Below are positions 28,473 to 39,208 of a stretch of 64,000 nt of DNA, piece by piece (within the stretch, counting starts at the first letter, position 1; each line of letters starts with the position of its first letter). This DNA comes from Mauremys mutica (lineage: Eukaryota > Chordata > Testudines > Geoemydidae). The translations under genes were made by a program, and so were the position numbers. Below the pieces are notes generated by a model. The model ran no database searches and was not told the DNA's origin. It was given only the letters and a program-made list of their open reading frames with translations. The stretch spans positions 88,063 to 152,062 of the forward strand of contig NW_025422939.1 of NCBI RefSeq assembly GCF_020497125.1, written 5' to 3'.

Positions 28473-31400
28473 TTGTTTGCACTGACTGTGAAAGTGAAAC
28501 TAAAAATCATGGCTACTCTGACCAGGCCCCTGGAGCCTTTTGATGAGAATACAGAGCAGTGGCATGTGTATACTGAGCGTTTTGAGCTTTTTGGTATTGC
28601 AAATGACATTACAGAAGCGAAGAAGGTGCCAATATTCTTAACTGTTGTAGGGGCTAAAACCTACTCTCTGCTACGCAGCTTACTACACCCTGTTAAGCCT
28701 GAGACTAAATCTTACAGTGACATTGTGGAAATCCTGGGGTCTCATTTCTCCCCAAAACCACTGGTAATTGCTGAAAGATATAGGTTCCACAAAAGAGACC
28801 AAAAGGAAGATGAAACAGTTGTACAATTTGTAGCCATTTTAAAAAAGCTAGCAGAACACTGTGAATTTAAAGAGATGTTAAATGATGCCCTGCATGACAG
28901 GTTAGTGTGTGGCCTCTGCAGTGAAGCTATACGGAAGCGCCTACTGACAGAGGCTCAGCTTACATTACAGAAGGCTGTTGATATTGCTGTCTCCATGGAA
29001 CTGGCTACAAGGGAGGCACAATACATCGGTGTATCCCCTAGGGTGCAAAAAGTGTCACAAGAACTGACCCACAAAACGGTGCAGAGTCAAGAATGTTACC
29101 GCTGTGGTAAGCTGGGTCACCAGGCATCAGAATGCTGGTGTAAGGACCTGGTGTGTCGACACTGTGGCAAAAAGGGACACATTGAGTATGCCTGTAAACA
29201 AAAGAAAAAGAGGCCTGTGGTCTGGCCGACAAAAAGAGGAACCTTGCATACCCTAGAGCAGACCCAGGATGATCAAGGTGACACCTCCTCACAAGAGGAA
29301 GTGCCACTGCATGTTTTGTCTTTGGCAGCGGGCTCACATGAATACTGGGTAACCCCCTTATTGGAGGGCAAACCTATACGCATGGAACTAGACACCGGTG
29401 CAGCTGTCTCGCTGGTTCCTGAGACTGTGTATAAGGAAAAGCTACAGCATCTTCCGCTTAAGGCAACAAAAACTGTTCTGAAGACGTATACAGGTGAAGC
29501 TGTGCCCATGTTGGGCACTATTGATGTTAAGGTGGAGCTCAATGGACAGGCGGCTAAATTGCCACTGTTTGTGGTGAGAGGTGACTACCCAGCCTTAATG
29601 GGTAGGTCTTGGCTTGGGAAGATTCAGCTGAACTGGGCAGAAGTGCACCGGATGACTAAAGAAGAAACCAGTCTAACCCCTATACTAAGGAAACATGCTG
29701 CTGTTTTTGGAGATGATTTGGGAAGTATGAAGGGAATCACTGTGACATTGAACATTAAACCTGGCAGTCCACCAAAATATCTGAAAGCCCGAACTGTGCC
29801 ATATGCCATCAGGCCAAAAGTTGAAGCAGACCTGGAGCGCCTGGTCACCAATGGAGTCCTAATACCAGTTACCCATAGCTCATGGGCCACTCCTATCGTT
29901 CCAATAGTGAAGAAAGATGGCTCTCTCCGGATTTGCGGTGATTTTAAAGTCACTGTCAACCCAGTGTTGTGTGCAGAGCAATACCCGCTTCCCCGCATCG
30001 ATGACCTCTTCGCAGGCCTGGCTGGGGGACAAAAGTTCAGTAAGATTGATCTGAGTCAAGCATATTTACAGATGCACGTCGATGAAAAGTCCCAAGAGCT
30101 GTTGACTATTGTGACTCATAAGGGACTTTATCGATACTGTTGCCTACCCTTCGGAATCACATCGGCTCCCGCCCTGTTCCAGAGGGCTATGGACCAGATC
30201 TTGTGTGGCTTGTCAGGAGTTCAGTGCTATCTGGATGATATCCTGGTCACTGGAAGAAATGAAGAGGATCACTTAAAGAATTTAGAGGCTACCCTACAAA
30301 GACTGGAAGAGTATGGCCTACGAGTTCGCAAAGACAAGTGTGAATTCTTCAAGCCCTCTGTTGAATATTTGGGACACATCATCGATTCTGCAGGTCTTCA
30401 TAAGGCCCCTGCAAAAGTTAAAGCTATTGTGGAGGCTCCCCCACCTCGAAATGTAAGCCAGCTGTGCTCATTTCTAGGACTACTGAACTATTATGGGAAG
30501 TTCATCTCACAGTTAGCCACACTGCTAAAACCACTTCATGAGCTCCTTGGGCAGAACAAGGCCTGGAAGTGGACTGAAGCCTGTGATGTTGCATTTAACA
30601 AAGCTAAGGATGCATTGTTAAATTCTGAAGTTCTAACACACTTTGATCCATCCTTACCCCTGCAATTGGCCTGCGATGCTTCCCCTTATGGAGTGGGAGC
30701 GGTCGTGTCACACATTATGCCTTCGGGAGAAGAAAGACCTATTGCTTTTGCTTCACGCACTCTAAGCAAAGCAGAAACTAACTACGCCCAAATCGAACGT
30801 GAGGCATTAGGAATTGTTTTTGGAATTAGGAAGTTTCATCAGTACCTGTTTGGGCGAAAGTTTACTCTTCTTACAGACCATCGACCTCTGACATCAATTT
30901 TTGGACCCTACACAGGCATTCCCCCATTAGCTGCTAGTCGTATGCAACGTTGGGCATTGATACTTTCTGTACACACATATGAAATCAAATATTGGAAATC
31001 CACTCTGCACGGCAATGCAGATGGCCTCTCAAGGTTGCCTTTACCGGTCAAACATCAAGATAGTGCCCAAAAGGAAATCTTCTACTTTGAACAGGTAGAG
31101 AATACACCCCTCACTGCTACTCAGATAAAGAAGGCAACCCGCGTTGACCCAGTATTATCCCAAGTTATGGACCTGGTGATGCATGGAAAATCTCGACAAA
31201 CCTCTCCGGTCTCACCCGACCTTGTTCCCTACATGTCCAGGCGGACGGAGTTATCGGTCCAATCTGGTTGTTTGTTGTGGGGGAGGCGTGTCATTATTCC
31301 ACCACCCCTGAGATCACAGATGTTAGAACAGCTACATTCCGGTCACTGTGGAATAGTGCGCATGAAGGAAATTGCACGAAGCTATTTTTGGTGGCCTAGA

Positions 31401-32483
31401 TTGGACAGTGCTATTGAAGAGAAGGCAAAAGCTTGTATGTCATGTCAGGGTGTAAGAAATGCACCCCAGTGGGCACCCCTACACCCATGGGACTGGCCTG
31501 AAAACCCGTGGCAACGTATTCATGTTGACTTTGCTGGCCCCCTTGAAGGAAGCATGTTCTTGGTGGCAGTAGATGCCCATTCTAAATGGCCAGAAGTCTC
31601 TATAATGCAGTCCACTACTGCAGAGAGTACTATCCAAAAACTACGAGGACTCTTTAGTCGTTTTGGTCTGCCAGAACAACTTGTGAGCGACAACGGACCG
31701 CAGTTCGTCTCTCAGGAGTTTCAAAATTTTATGAAGGCAAATGGGATACACCACATCACGTCAGCACCATATCATCCGTCCACCAACGGATTAGCTGAAA
31801 GATTTGTGCAGACAATGAAAAACGCTTTGAAATCAGCAAAGGGACAACACTCCATTCAAAAGCGTCTGGATACCTTCTTACTTTCCTATAGAAACACACC
31901 TCATGCTACGACCCAGGCTTCCCCAGCCTTTCTAATGATGGGACGACAGCTGCGCACTTGCTTTGATCTGCTGAAACCTTCTGGACCCAGACAAACTGTG
32001 CAACGTCAGCAGCAATATCGAGTCATCAGACGGGCACCCAGAGCAAAAGACCGAACCTTTAGCCCAGGACAGCCAGTTTTGGCTCGGAATTATACTTCCA
32101 GAGCTAAATGGGTCCCGGCCACAGTCATCACTCAAACAGGACCTGTTTCCTATACAGTCCGGACTGCAGAGAATCTTACCTGGCGGCGACATGTAGATCA
32201 GCTGTTGCCAGGTCATGCCAGTCTTCAGGACCCATCTGCAGTTGAGGGGTCTGACTTCACCCCTCCTGGTGAGACACCGAATCATGAGTCACCTGTTCCT
32301 GACTGTTCTCCTCCATTACTGCTGGCAGCTGAGATACCCCTTTGCCCAGCACGAGCGGATACCACCTCCTCACCTATTCGTGCTGCGGACCCTGAGCCCC
32401 TAGTACTTTCAGGTGCAACAACACCAGAAGTTCGCCGTAATCCACCTAGAGACAGAAGGCCTCCTCATCGGCTGGATCTTTAG
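28473..32483 (+). CDS. gag-pol polyprotein of mag-like Ty3 element
   Basis: 1,336 codons without stop or frameshift. The likelier start is the second ATG (28,509, MATLTRPLEPF), 12 codons in. By residue: gag core 13-200; two CCHC knuckles at 208-221 and 228-241; aspartic protease with LDTGA at 306-310; reverse transcriptase with LPFGI near 560 and catalytic YLDDIL near 586; RNase H starting near 734 (CDASPYG); integrase zinc finger near 955-995 (HSGHCG...CMSC); and the DDE core with HVDFAGP near 1018, SDNGPQF near 1072 and GLAERF near 1107. A fused single frame is usual for mag-type elements. All catalytic residues I can check are present and no envelope frame follows, so this is a retrotransposon rather than a retrovirus. 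Confidence 0.95.
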   Translation: MFALTVKVKLKIMATLTRPLEPFDENTEQWHVYTERFELFGIANDITEAKKVPIFLTVVGAKTYSLLRSLLHPVKPETKSYSDIVEILGSHFSPKPLVIAERYRFHKRDQKEDETVVQFVAILKKLAEHCEFKEMLNDALHDRLVCGLCSEAIRKRLLTEAQLTLQKAVDIAVSMELATREAQYIGVSPRVQKVSQELTHKTVQSQECYRCGKLGHQASECWCKDLVCRHCGKKGHIEYACKQKKKRPVVWPTKRGTLHTLEQTQDDQGDTSSQEEVPLHVLSLAAGSHEYWVTPLLEGKPIRMELDTGAAVSLVPETVYKEKLQHLPLKATKTVLKTYTGEAVPMLGTIDVKVELNGQAAKLPLFVVRGDYPALMGRSWLGKIQLNWAEVHRMTKEETSLTPILRKHAAVFGDDLGSMKGITVTLNIKPGSPPKYLKARTVPYAIRPKVEADLERLVTNGVLIPVTHSSWATPIVPIVKKDGSLRICGDFKVTVNPVLCAEQYPLPRIDDLFAGLAGGQKFSKIDLSQAYLQMHVDEKSQELLTIVTHKGLYRYCCLPFGITSAPALFQRAMDQILCGLSGVQCYLDDILVTGRNEEDHLKNLEATLQRLEEYGLRVRKDKCEFFKPSVEYLGHIIDSAGLHKAPAKVKAIVEAPPPRNVSQLCSFLGLLNYYGKFISQLATLLKPLHELLGQNKAWKWTEACDVAFNKAKDALLNSEVLTHFDPSLPLQLACDASPYGVGAVVSHIMPSGEERPIAFASRTLSKAETNYAQIEREALGIVFGIRKFHQYLFGRKFTLLTDHRPLTSIFGPYTGIPPLAASRMQRWALILSVHTYEIKYWKSTLHGNADGLSRLPLPVKHQDSAQKEIFYFEQVENTPLTATQIKKATRVDPVLSQVMDLVMHGKSRQTSPVSPDLVPYMSRRTELSVQSGCLLWGRRVIIPPPLRSQMLEQLHSGHCGIVRMKEIARSYFWWPRLDSAIEEKAKACMSCQGVRNAPQWAPLHPWDWPENPWQRIHVDFAGPLEGSMFLVAVDAHSKWPEVSIMQSTTAESTIQKLRGLFSRFGLPEQLVSDNGPQFVSQEFQNFMKANGIHHITSAPYHPSTNGLAERFVQTMKNALKSAKGQHSIQKRLDTFLLSYRNTPHATTQASPAFLMMGRQLRTCFDLLKPSGPRQTVQRQQQYRVIRRAPRAKDRTFSPGQPVLARNYTSRAKWVPATVITQTGPVSYTVRTAENLTWRRHVDQLLPGHASLQDPSAVEGSDFTPPGETPNHESPVPDCSPPLLLAAEIPLCPARADTTSSPIRAADPEPLVLSGATTPEVRRNPPRDRRPPHRLDL

Positions 32484-32614
32484 TTAGGGCGAACCCACGG
32501 TTATGGGGCAAAATAATCCCCAGGGTTTAGCCGGGAATGGAGGCAGTCTACCCTCCTTCTCTAGTTTAGTGTGTGTTTTATTTAGGGGATGTTCTTATTA
32601 GGGGGGGAGGAATA

Positions 32615-32807
32615 TGTTGTGTATTTGGTTGTCATGGGTTTTGTTACTATGGCAACTGAGTTAGACTATTAAGGGATAGCTCAGCCGGTTTCAACCGGCT
32701 GAGTGAGCTCTCTGTATATCTGTAAATAAAATGGAGGTTTTGGTTAGCTGCCTGCTCTCTGGCCTCAAGTGATTGCTTCCTACACCGGCTGCCCCAAGGA
32801 TATAACA
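32615..32807 (+). repeat. 3' LTR of Ty3 element
   Basis: Partner of 28,194-28,384. It has a 2-base insertion ('tgtatatctg' versus 'tgtttctg') and a few substitutions. Confidence 0.92.
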
Positions 32808-33364
32808 ATTTCATGAAGACTAGATGCCTTTCTGGAATGTGTTTACCCCAAAAGTAGCTCTTGTGTCATTCAGGAGGCCTGTGATATGCAGGGGGTCAGA
32901 TTAGATGCTCTAATGGTCTCTTCTGGCCATGAAGTCGACTAATTTCTGAAAAACTGAGTGTAGCATTGGGAGCAGCGTCTGATGTTTCCCTGTCTAGCCG
33001 GCTTGCTGCCTAGAACGAATGCTCCTCGAGTGGGGTGATCCACAGGGAGTAGCTCAAACCTCCAAAGTGCCTGGCCAGGGGCAGGACATTGGCACAGCAA
33101 GGGAGGGGTGTGGCAGTGACATCACAAAGGCCTTTTGCAGGACCTCAGACTATTGGTCCAAGTTGGTGGGGAGGTGGTGACCTCACAGAGAGATGCTGAC
33201 ATCAGCCAGGCAGGACAGGGGTGAGGGGCCAGGGAAACCTCAGAGACCCCTGTGGCTTTGCGTCAGCAAGTCTCCTTCTCCAGGTCTCTCTCTGAGGACT
33301 GAGAGAGTATTCGGGTTCACGGACGTGAGCGCCAGGAGGAACCTCTTTCGAGTTTTCTCCTTCC

Positions 33365-33510
33365 CCCCAACCTCCCCCTGCCCCACCCCAACTGGGCTCC
33401 CCAGGGCACCCGCTCTGCTGTGGCCGGAGCCGAGCCTGGCGGGCAGGGAGCAGCGATTCACGCGGGGGCCCTGGCCCGAGCGGGGCGGGGCAGCCCCAGG
33501 GCAGCAGAGT
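33365..33510 (+). repeat. CpG-island-derived core inside M module 3
   Basis: Matches about 11,370-11,515 of CpG block A, including 'gagccgagcctggcgggcag' and 'gcggggcggggcagcccc'. It replaces the exon-type core found in copies 1, 2, 4 and 6. The same swap occurs in copy 5 at 62,170-62,320. Confidence 0.8.
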
Positions 33511-33689
33511 TGAATTCTAGGCATGGAAAACATGAGCTTAAGGAGGCAGAATGTTATTCTGCACCTGGGATTTTGTCCCTTAGAATCACTGGGGTCACTG
33601 GGGTTTGTTCTTTTTGCTTCCCCTCTTCCTTCCTCCTCTTTATCTCTTGCTTCTTTTGTCCTTTTTCCTGTTCACCTCCCAACACCAGG

Positions 33690-33808
<119 letters not shown>

Positions 33809-33980
33809 TTGTGGAGCTCTGCTCTGCAGCTCCCACTGTGGGAGGTCCACACAAAAATGTGGGGCTGAAATAGTGCTCGGGCAGTGATCCCACCAGTGAC
33901 CTGGGCCATCCTTCGGGCTCTCTGGTGAGATCCCTCAGCCTCCCGTCCTCAGTCTCTACCCTGATTGGCTGAGCAGGGGG

Positions 33981-34225
33981 TTATTGACAGGGAGGAGACT
34001 CAGGTCCTTGTTGGTCTCTTTTAAGACCAAGGAAATAAGTCAGAACCAGTTCTGTGTTTGATGGATTTTGCTGCTTCTCTGCATTAATGGTCTCTGAGCA
34101 GTTCATGATTCTCTCTAACATTGCAGTTCTCCTCAAATACTTGCTGAATAATTCCTGTGCACTGTTGTTGGTCTGGAGCTCATCTGAGAGCACTTTATTC
34201 AGGTTATTCAATGTCTGAAATTCAA
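33981..34225 (-). CDS. conserved short ORF of M module copy 3 (unknown)
   Basis: Homologue of 8327-8560 with an intact splice acceptor (TTGAATTTCAG) directly before the open frame, which ends at TAA 33,981. Product unknown. Confidence 0.3.
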
Positions 34226-34270
34226 GAGCCGATGGTTAGTTTGAAAATCAGGGCTCCTGGGTCCTATTCC

Positions 34271-34607
34271 CAGGGCCGGCTCTACAGTTTTTGCCGCCCC
34301 AAGCAGCGCGCCGAATTGCCGCCCTGGGCGAGGGGGGGGCAGTCCGTGTGCCCTTAGGGCAGCAGGCGCGTTTCTGCGGCGGCAGCAATTCGGTGGCAGC
34401 TTCTATGTTTAGCTGAAGCCACCCCTGACAGCTAAACATAGAAGCTGCCTCCGAATTGCCGCTGCCGCGGAAATGCGCCTGCCACCCTAACGGCATACAG
34501 ACTGCCCCTCCGTGCCCGCCCGCAGCAGCAATTCGGCGCGCTACTTGGGGGCAAAGCAAGGGGGACTGCCGCCCCTTGCAGAATGCTGGTGCCTGGAGCC
34601 GGCCCTG
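34271..34607. mobile_element. hAT-type non-autonomous element, 337 bp
   Basis: Ends CAGGGCCGGCTCTA and TGGAGCCGGCCCTG are terminal inverted repeats. The exact 8-bp duplication CCTATTCC flanks it (34,263-34,270 and 34,608-34,615). Empty sites are present in M copies 1, 4 and 5. An internal hairpin at 34,396-34,449 pairs 'ggcagcttctatgtttagct' with its complement. Confidence 0.92.
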
Positions 34608-34735
34608 CCTATTCCCAACTCTGCCACTGACTGGCCATGTGACCTAAGACAAGTCAATTCTCCTTTCTCAGCCTTAGCTTCTCCCTCTTTCAAGTAGGGA
34701 TAATAATGATCCGCTCCTACCTACCTCACGGTGGG

Positions 34736-35155
34736 TGAAGGATGGGGATCCATTGGAGAGTGTCACTAGGAGTAGTGCATAATATGAGGTGTCCTATCAC
34801 GTTTACTCAGAGCAGATTATGACATAATAGAATAGCTGAAACAGTCTATTTTATTTGTATTTTTTTATTTTTAAATTGTTAAGAGCAGCAATGACTTAGC
34901 TCAGATTGAAGCATCTTATCTAATGTTTGAGATCCAAGTGTCTCCTCTTTGTGTGCGATGAGACAATTTAACGCACTGTGACAAACAGGAGATGCTTTTG
35001 TTTTGAACAAAATCTTTTTGCAAAGAACTTTCATCCCACTTGTTATGATTTCGAGAAACAAACTGGTTTAGTCTGAATGGGATTTTTAGACAGAAATGGT
35101 TTAAATGAAATTTCCCCACCATTTCAATTCCTGGGCTCTATCCCTGCCTCTGGAG
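34736..35155. other. no recognisable gene
   Basis: AT-rich sequence without supportable features. Confidence 0.45.
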
Positions 35156-35159
35156 TTTT

Positions 35160-35350
35160 TTTTTTTTGTCTGTTAGAACAGGAGTCGGAACTGGTGGCTT
35201 CTCTTTCTGGCTCTGCCACTGCCTTGCTGTGTAGGCCCTTGGGTAGGTCATTTCCCTTCTCTGGACCTCAGGCTCCTCCCCATCTGTCCAATGGGAACAG
35301 GGACAGTTCTTGAACTCTGGGGAGTTGTGAGCCTGAGTGAGATAAGGGGC
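35160..35350 (+). mobile_element. MIR/CORE-type SINE fragment
   Basis: 'ggctctgccactgccttgct', 'cttgggtaggtcatttccc' and 'ctcaggctcctccccatctg' follow the MIR core and 3' pattern. Diverged. Confidence 0.55.
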
Positions 35351-35734
35351 GATAAAGCCCTCTGTGAAGGAGAAAGGGGAGTTTCATGGTGTTTAGCACC
35401 AAGGAATTCTAAAGTTTGCTAAAATGTCTAGTCTGAGGAAACAAGAAATGGTCGGGGCCAAGCTTTTTAACCACTGCCTTTCTTAAAGCCCATTCAGGGA
35501 TGTGAGTCTCTGTCTTTTAGGTACCTGGGGTTCTTTGCCAGCAGGAGAGAAGAGGTTCCTGCCTCCATTTTTGTGGCCTTAACAAACCAGGTGGTGTGCC
35601 CCAGTTCTCGTCTGAGATCCCTGAAAAAGAACATCTTCCCATCCATGAACAAGACAGGACCTATCTTTCAAAGGGGAACAAAGAGACCCCTGGGACTTGC
35701 AGACTAGCCGCCTCACTTCCACAGCTGGAGAGAT

Positions 35735-36230
35735 ACTGCAATACATTCTTAAACAATCAGTTTGTCAGCAGCACCTACAGGATAATTTGGTTCTTAGGAC
35801 GAGGGAGCATGGATTTGTCAAGAACAAATCATCCCAAACCCAGCCTCTTTCCTTCTTTGGCAGGGTTCCGGGCCTAGTGGAGGTGGGTAAACAGTAGATG
35901 GGATCTATCTCGGGGTTACTAAGGCTTTTGACACAGTCCCGCAGGACATTCTCACAAGCAAACGAGGGAAATGCGGTCTAGATGCAATCAGTGTCATGTG
36001 CGTGCAGAGCTGGTTGAAAGCCCAGACTCCAAGGGCCCGTCTCCAGGTTTGGCTGCCCAACAGAGAGGGGGCACCTCGTGGGTCCGGCAGGGATCAGTCC
36101 GGGGTCCGGTACTATTCAATAGTTTCATGAATGATTTGGAAAATGGAGTGGAGAGCATGCTTCCAAAACGTGCAACTGACACCAAGCACTTTGGAACTCA
36201 GGACTGGAATTCAAAACGCCCTTAACGAAT
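35735..36230 (+). mobile_element. CR1 LINE RT fragment, decayed
   Basis: Frames recall CR1 reverse transcriptase: 'aaggcttttgacacagtccc' encodes KAFDTVP, and 'caatagtttcatgaatgattt' corresponds to NSFMNDL. Many frameshifts. Confidence 0.6.
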
Positions 36231-36639
36231 TGGGGACTTGGTCTTCTTGAGCCAAACCCCATGGCTGGGCCCCTCTCTCTAGACTGGGCTGAAGTGAAAC
36301 CCCAGAGCCAAACACTCCTCCTCCTGGGCAGCGCGCTCCGACCTTGAATGGTCAGATGCTGCTTAGCGCTGTCAGAGCAGCTTCGGCTGGGGGATTCTCC
36401 CAGCACTTTCCAATAGCGGGAAGGTACGAAATCCCCATTTGCCTGCTGGGGACGGAGCCCTAGAGGGGGAAGCAACTTGCCCAAAGTCCCATCGGAAAAG
36501 GAAAACAACCAGCAGTGGAACCAATAGGGGTGTCAGGATCTTGGAGGCGCTGTCACCCCCACACTAGGATGGCATTCTGCACCCCCTGCTGCTGGCCGAG
36601 TTTCTCCATCCCTTGGCAATAAGACAGCCTAGAACCCCA
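36231..36639. other. no recognisable gene
   Basis: Unassigned sequence between the CR1 fragment and the Penelope-like element. Confidence 0.4.
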
Positions 36640-38062
36640 ACCAGGGTTATTGTATCTGCTACCCAAGATCCATAAACCTGGAAATCCTGGATGCCCCATC
36701 ATCTCAGGCATTGGCACCCTGACAGCAGTATTGTCTGGCTATGTAGACGCTCCATCATCATTCCACACAAAGATGGACTACAAGCCGTCAGGAACAGTAT
36801 CCCCGATAATGTCACAGCTGAACTTTGTGACTTTGTCCTCACCCATAACTATTTCACATTTGGGGACAATGTGTACCTTCAAGTCAGCGGCACTGCTATG
36901 GGTACTCACATGGCCCCACAGTATGCCAACATTTTTATGGCTGACTTAGAACAACGCTTCCTCAGCTCTCGTCCCCTAATGCCCCTACTCTACTTGTGCT
37001 ACACTGATGACATCTTCATCATCTGGTCCCATGGAAAAGAAAACCCTTGAGGAATTCCACCATGATTTCAACAATTTCCATCCCACCTACAACCTCTGCC
37101 TGGACCAATCCACACAAGAGATCCACTTCCTGGACACTACTGTGCTAATAAGTGATGATCACATAAACACCACCCTGTACCGGAAACATACTGAACGCTA
37201 TACTTACCTACATCTCCAGCTTTCACCCAGACCACATCACACAATCCATTGTCTACAGCCAAGCTCTAAGATACAACCGCATTTGCTCCAACCCCTCAGA
37301 CAGAGACAAACACCTACAAGATCTCTATCAAGCGTTCTTACAACTACAGTACCCACCTGCTGAAGTGAAGAAGCAGATTGACAGAGCCAGAAGAGTACCC
37401 AGAAGTCACCTACTACAGGACAGGCCCAACAAAGGAAGTAACAGAACCCCACTAGCCGTCACCTTCAGCCCCCAACTAAAACCTCTCCAGTGCATCATCA
37501 AGGATCTACAACCCATCCTGAAGGACAATCCCTCACTCTCACAGATCTTGGGAGACAGGTCAGTCCTTGCTTACTGACAGCCACCCAACCTGAAGCAAAT
37601 ACTTACCAGCAACCACACAACAAAAACACTAACCCAGGAACCTATCCTTGCAACAAAGCCCATTGCCAACTCTCTCCCCATATCTGTTCAGGGGACACCA
37701 TCATAGGACCTAATCACATCAGCCATGCCATCAGGGGCTCATTCACCTGCACATCTACCAATGTGATATGTGCCAGCAATGCCTCTCTGCCATGTACATT
37801 GGCCAAACCAGAGAGTCTCTACATAAAAGAACAAATGGACACAAATCAGACATCAAGAATTATAACATTCAAACACAGCCAGAGAACACTTCAATCTCCC
37901 TGGTCACTCGATTACAGACCTAAAAGTCGCAATATTACAACAAAAAACCTTCAACAACAGACTCCCACGAGAGATGCTGAATTGGAATTAATTTGCAAAC
38001 TGGACACCATTAAATTAGGCTTGAATAAAGACTGGGAGTGGGTGGGTCATTACACAAAGTAA
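36640..38062 (+). pseudogene. Penelope RT with GIY-YIG endonuclease, frameshifted
   Basis: Pieces in three frames. The first has YLLPKIHKPGNPG, typical of Penelope-like RT. It is followed by an internal loss of the middle palm, then QYANIFMADLE and a YTDDIFI motif near 37,003 (catalytic motif C with two Asp). Further on, HFLDTTVLI and the thumb are split by frameshifts. Near 37,790-37,850 the frame MYIGQTRESLHKRTNGH gives the GIY-YIG endonuclease core with its Arg. This domain order is specific to endonuclease-positive Penelope-like elements. It cannot make a whole enzyme. Confidence 0.75.
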
Positions 38063-38380
38063 AACTATTTCCCCATGTTTATTTGTCCCCCTACTGTTAC
38101 TCACACCTTCTTGTCAACTGTGGGAAATGGGCCATCCTGATTATCACTACAAGTTTTTTTCTCCTGCTTATAATAGCTCACCTTAACTGCTCACTCTCAT
38201 TATAGTGCGGATGGCAACACCCATTTTTTCATGTTCTCTGTGTATATATATATCTTCCTGCTGTATTTTCCACTGTATGCATCTGTTTAAGTGGATTTTA
38301 GCCCACGGAAGCTTATGCTCAAATAAGTTTGTTAGACTCTAAGGTGCCACAAGTACTCCTCATTATTTTTGCAGATAAAT
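36640..38380 (+). mobile_element. Penelope-like element, 5'-truncated
   Basis: The coding remnant (36,640-38,062) is followed by a noncoding 3' end up to 'aggtgccacaagtactcc'. The same 3' end, reversed, is at 17,632-17,835. Confidence 0.8.
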
Positions 38381-38612
38381 TCATGGAGGTGAAGTCCATT
38401 AATGGCTATTAGGCAGCCTGGGTAAGGAATGGTATCCCTAGCCTCTGTTTGTCAGAGGGTGGAGATGGATGGCAGGAGAGAGATCACTTGATCATTACCT
38501 GTTAGGTTCAGTCCCTCTGGGGCACCTGGCATTGGCCACTGTTGGCAGACAGGATATGGAGTTGGATGGACCTTTGGGCTGACCCAGTCTGGCCATTCTT
38601 CTGTTCTTATGA
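38381..38612 (+). mobile_element. CR1 LINE 3' end
   Basis: 'tcattaatggctattaggc' to 'ggccattcttctgttctta', the plus-strand mirror of 17,388-17,631. Confidence 0.8.
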
Positions 38613-38638
38613 AGGGAGGGGCAGAGCCCTACAACAAA

Positions 38639-38711
38639 GTTTCTGTAGTGTAGTGGTTATCACGTTTGCCTAACACGCACAAGGTCCCTGGTTCAAAACC
38701 AGGCAGAAACA
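38639..38711 (+). tRNA. tRNA-Val(AAC)
   Basis: A 73-nt cloverleaf with acceptor GTTTCTG/CAGAAAC paired, D-arm TAGTGTAGTGGTTATCAC, loop CTAACAC (anticodon AAC), and T-arm CCTGG-TTCAAAA-CCAGG paired. One T:C mismatch lies in the anticodon stem (TTTGC/GCACA). Flanks on both sides match, inverted, those of the 17,288 gene. Likely functional or recently so. Confidence 0.75.
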
Positions 38712-38925
38712 TGATGGCTTAATTTTTCCCAGCTCCTAGTGGCCTGTCCCTGCTGTTGTAGGAGCAGCAGTGATTTCTATGCTCAATAGGTCTGTTATAC
38801 TTCCCCCATTCCCATTTTTGTCTCCTCTCCCTCTCTGAATGCCTGTGAAGTGGCTTTCCCCCTCCCCCTCCCTCCTGATGATCACACTGGTCCCTTCTGA
38901 CCTTAAAGGCTCTGAGTCTAAAAGG
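38712..38925 (+). repeat. tRNA-Val 3' flank, inverted paralogue of 17.1-17.28 kb
   Basis: Shares 'gttgtaggagcagcagtgat', 'aggtctgttatacttccccc' and 'tctctgaatgcctgtgaagt' with both arms of the 16.6-17.26 kb inverted repeat. The flank therefore exists three times. Confidence 0.8.
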
Positions 38926-39136
38926 GAGAGGGAAGTAAAGGAATTTAAAAAAAAATAAATAAACCAAGCATTGTAATACCAGGATGACTCCAACTGCTTA
39001 TTATATAGTCCCACCCCTTTCTTCCTCCACTGGGTGTTTAATGACCTGTTAGGATTTGGGACACTGATTCTCTCGATAAACTGAAACAATGTGACTGAAA
39101 TTAAACCAATTCCCAGTGGAGGAATCATCACATCAT

Positions 39137-39208
39137 TGCATTGGCTGGGAATTGAACCCAGATCAACTGCTTGGAAGGCAGCTATGCTCACCACTATACC
39201 ACCAATGC
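39137..39208 (-). tRNA. tRNA-Gly(TCC)
   Basis: 72 nt. Acceptor GCATTGG/CCAATGC fully paired, D-arm TGGTATAGTGGTGAGCA, anticodon loop CTTCCAA (anticodon TCC) on a fully paired stem, T-arm CTGGG-TTCAATT-CCCAG paired, and discriminator A. Relative to the usual vertebrate GCGTTGG/CCAACGC acceptor, the third pair is changed on both sides, a compensated change typical of a working gene. Confidence 0.85.

Larger units (their letters stand above)
28194..32807 (+). mobile_element. Ty3/mag-like LTR retrotransposon, intact frame
   Basis: LTRs at 28,194-28,384 and 32,615-32,807 (191 and 193 bp) differ by about five substitutions and one 2-base indel. A primer site for tRNA-Ser(GCT) starts one base after the 5' LTR, and a G-rich purine tract (about 32,600-32,614) precedes the 3' LTR. 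There is one gag-pol frame between them. The flanks do not form a target duplication: ACCGG on the left, ATTTC on the right. Confidence 0.93.

Noticed and set aside
37490..38062. 190-codon ORF in the Penelope element as a gene
   Set aside because: It mixes true and out-of-frame segments. The GIY-YIG motif lies in another frame, so it is part of a pseudogene.
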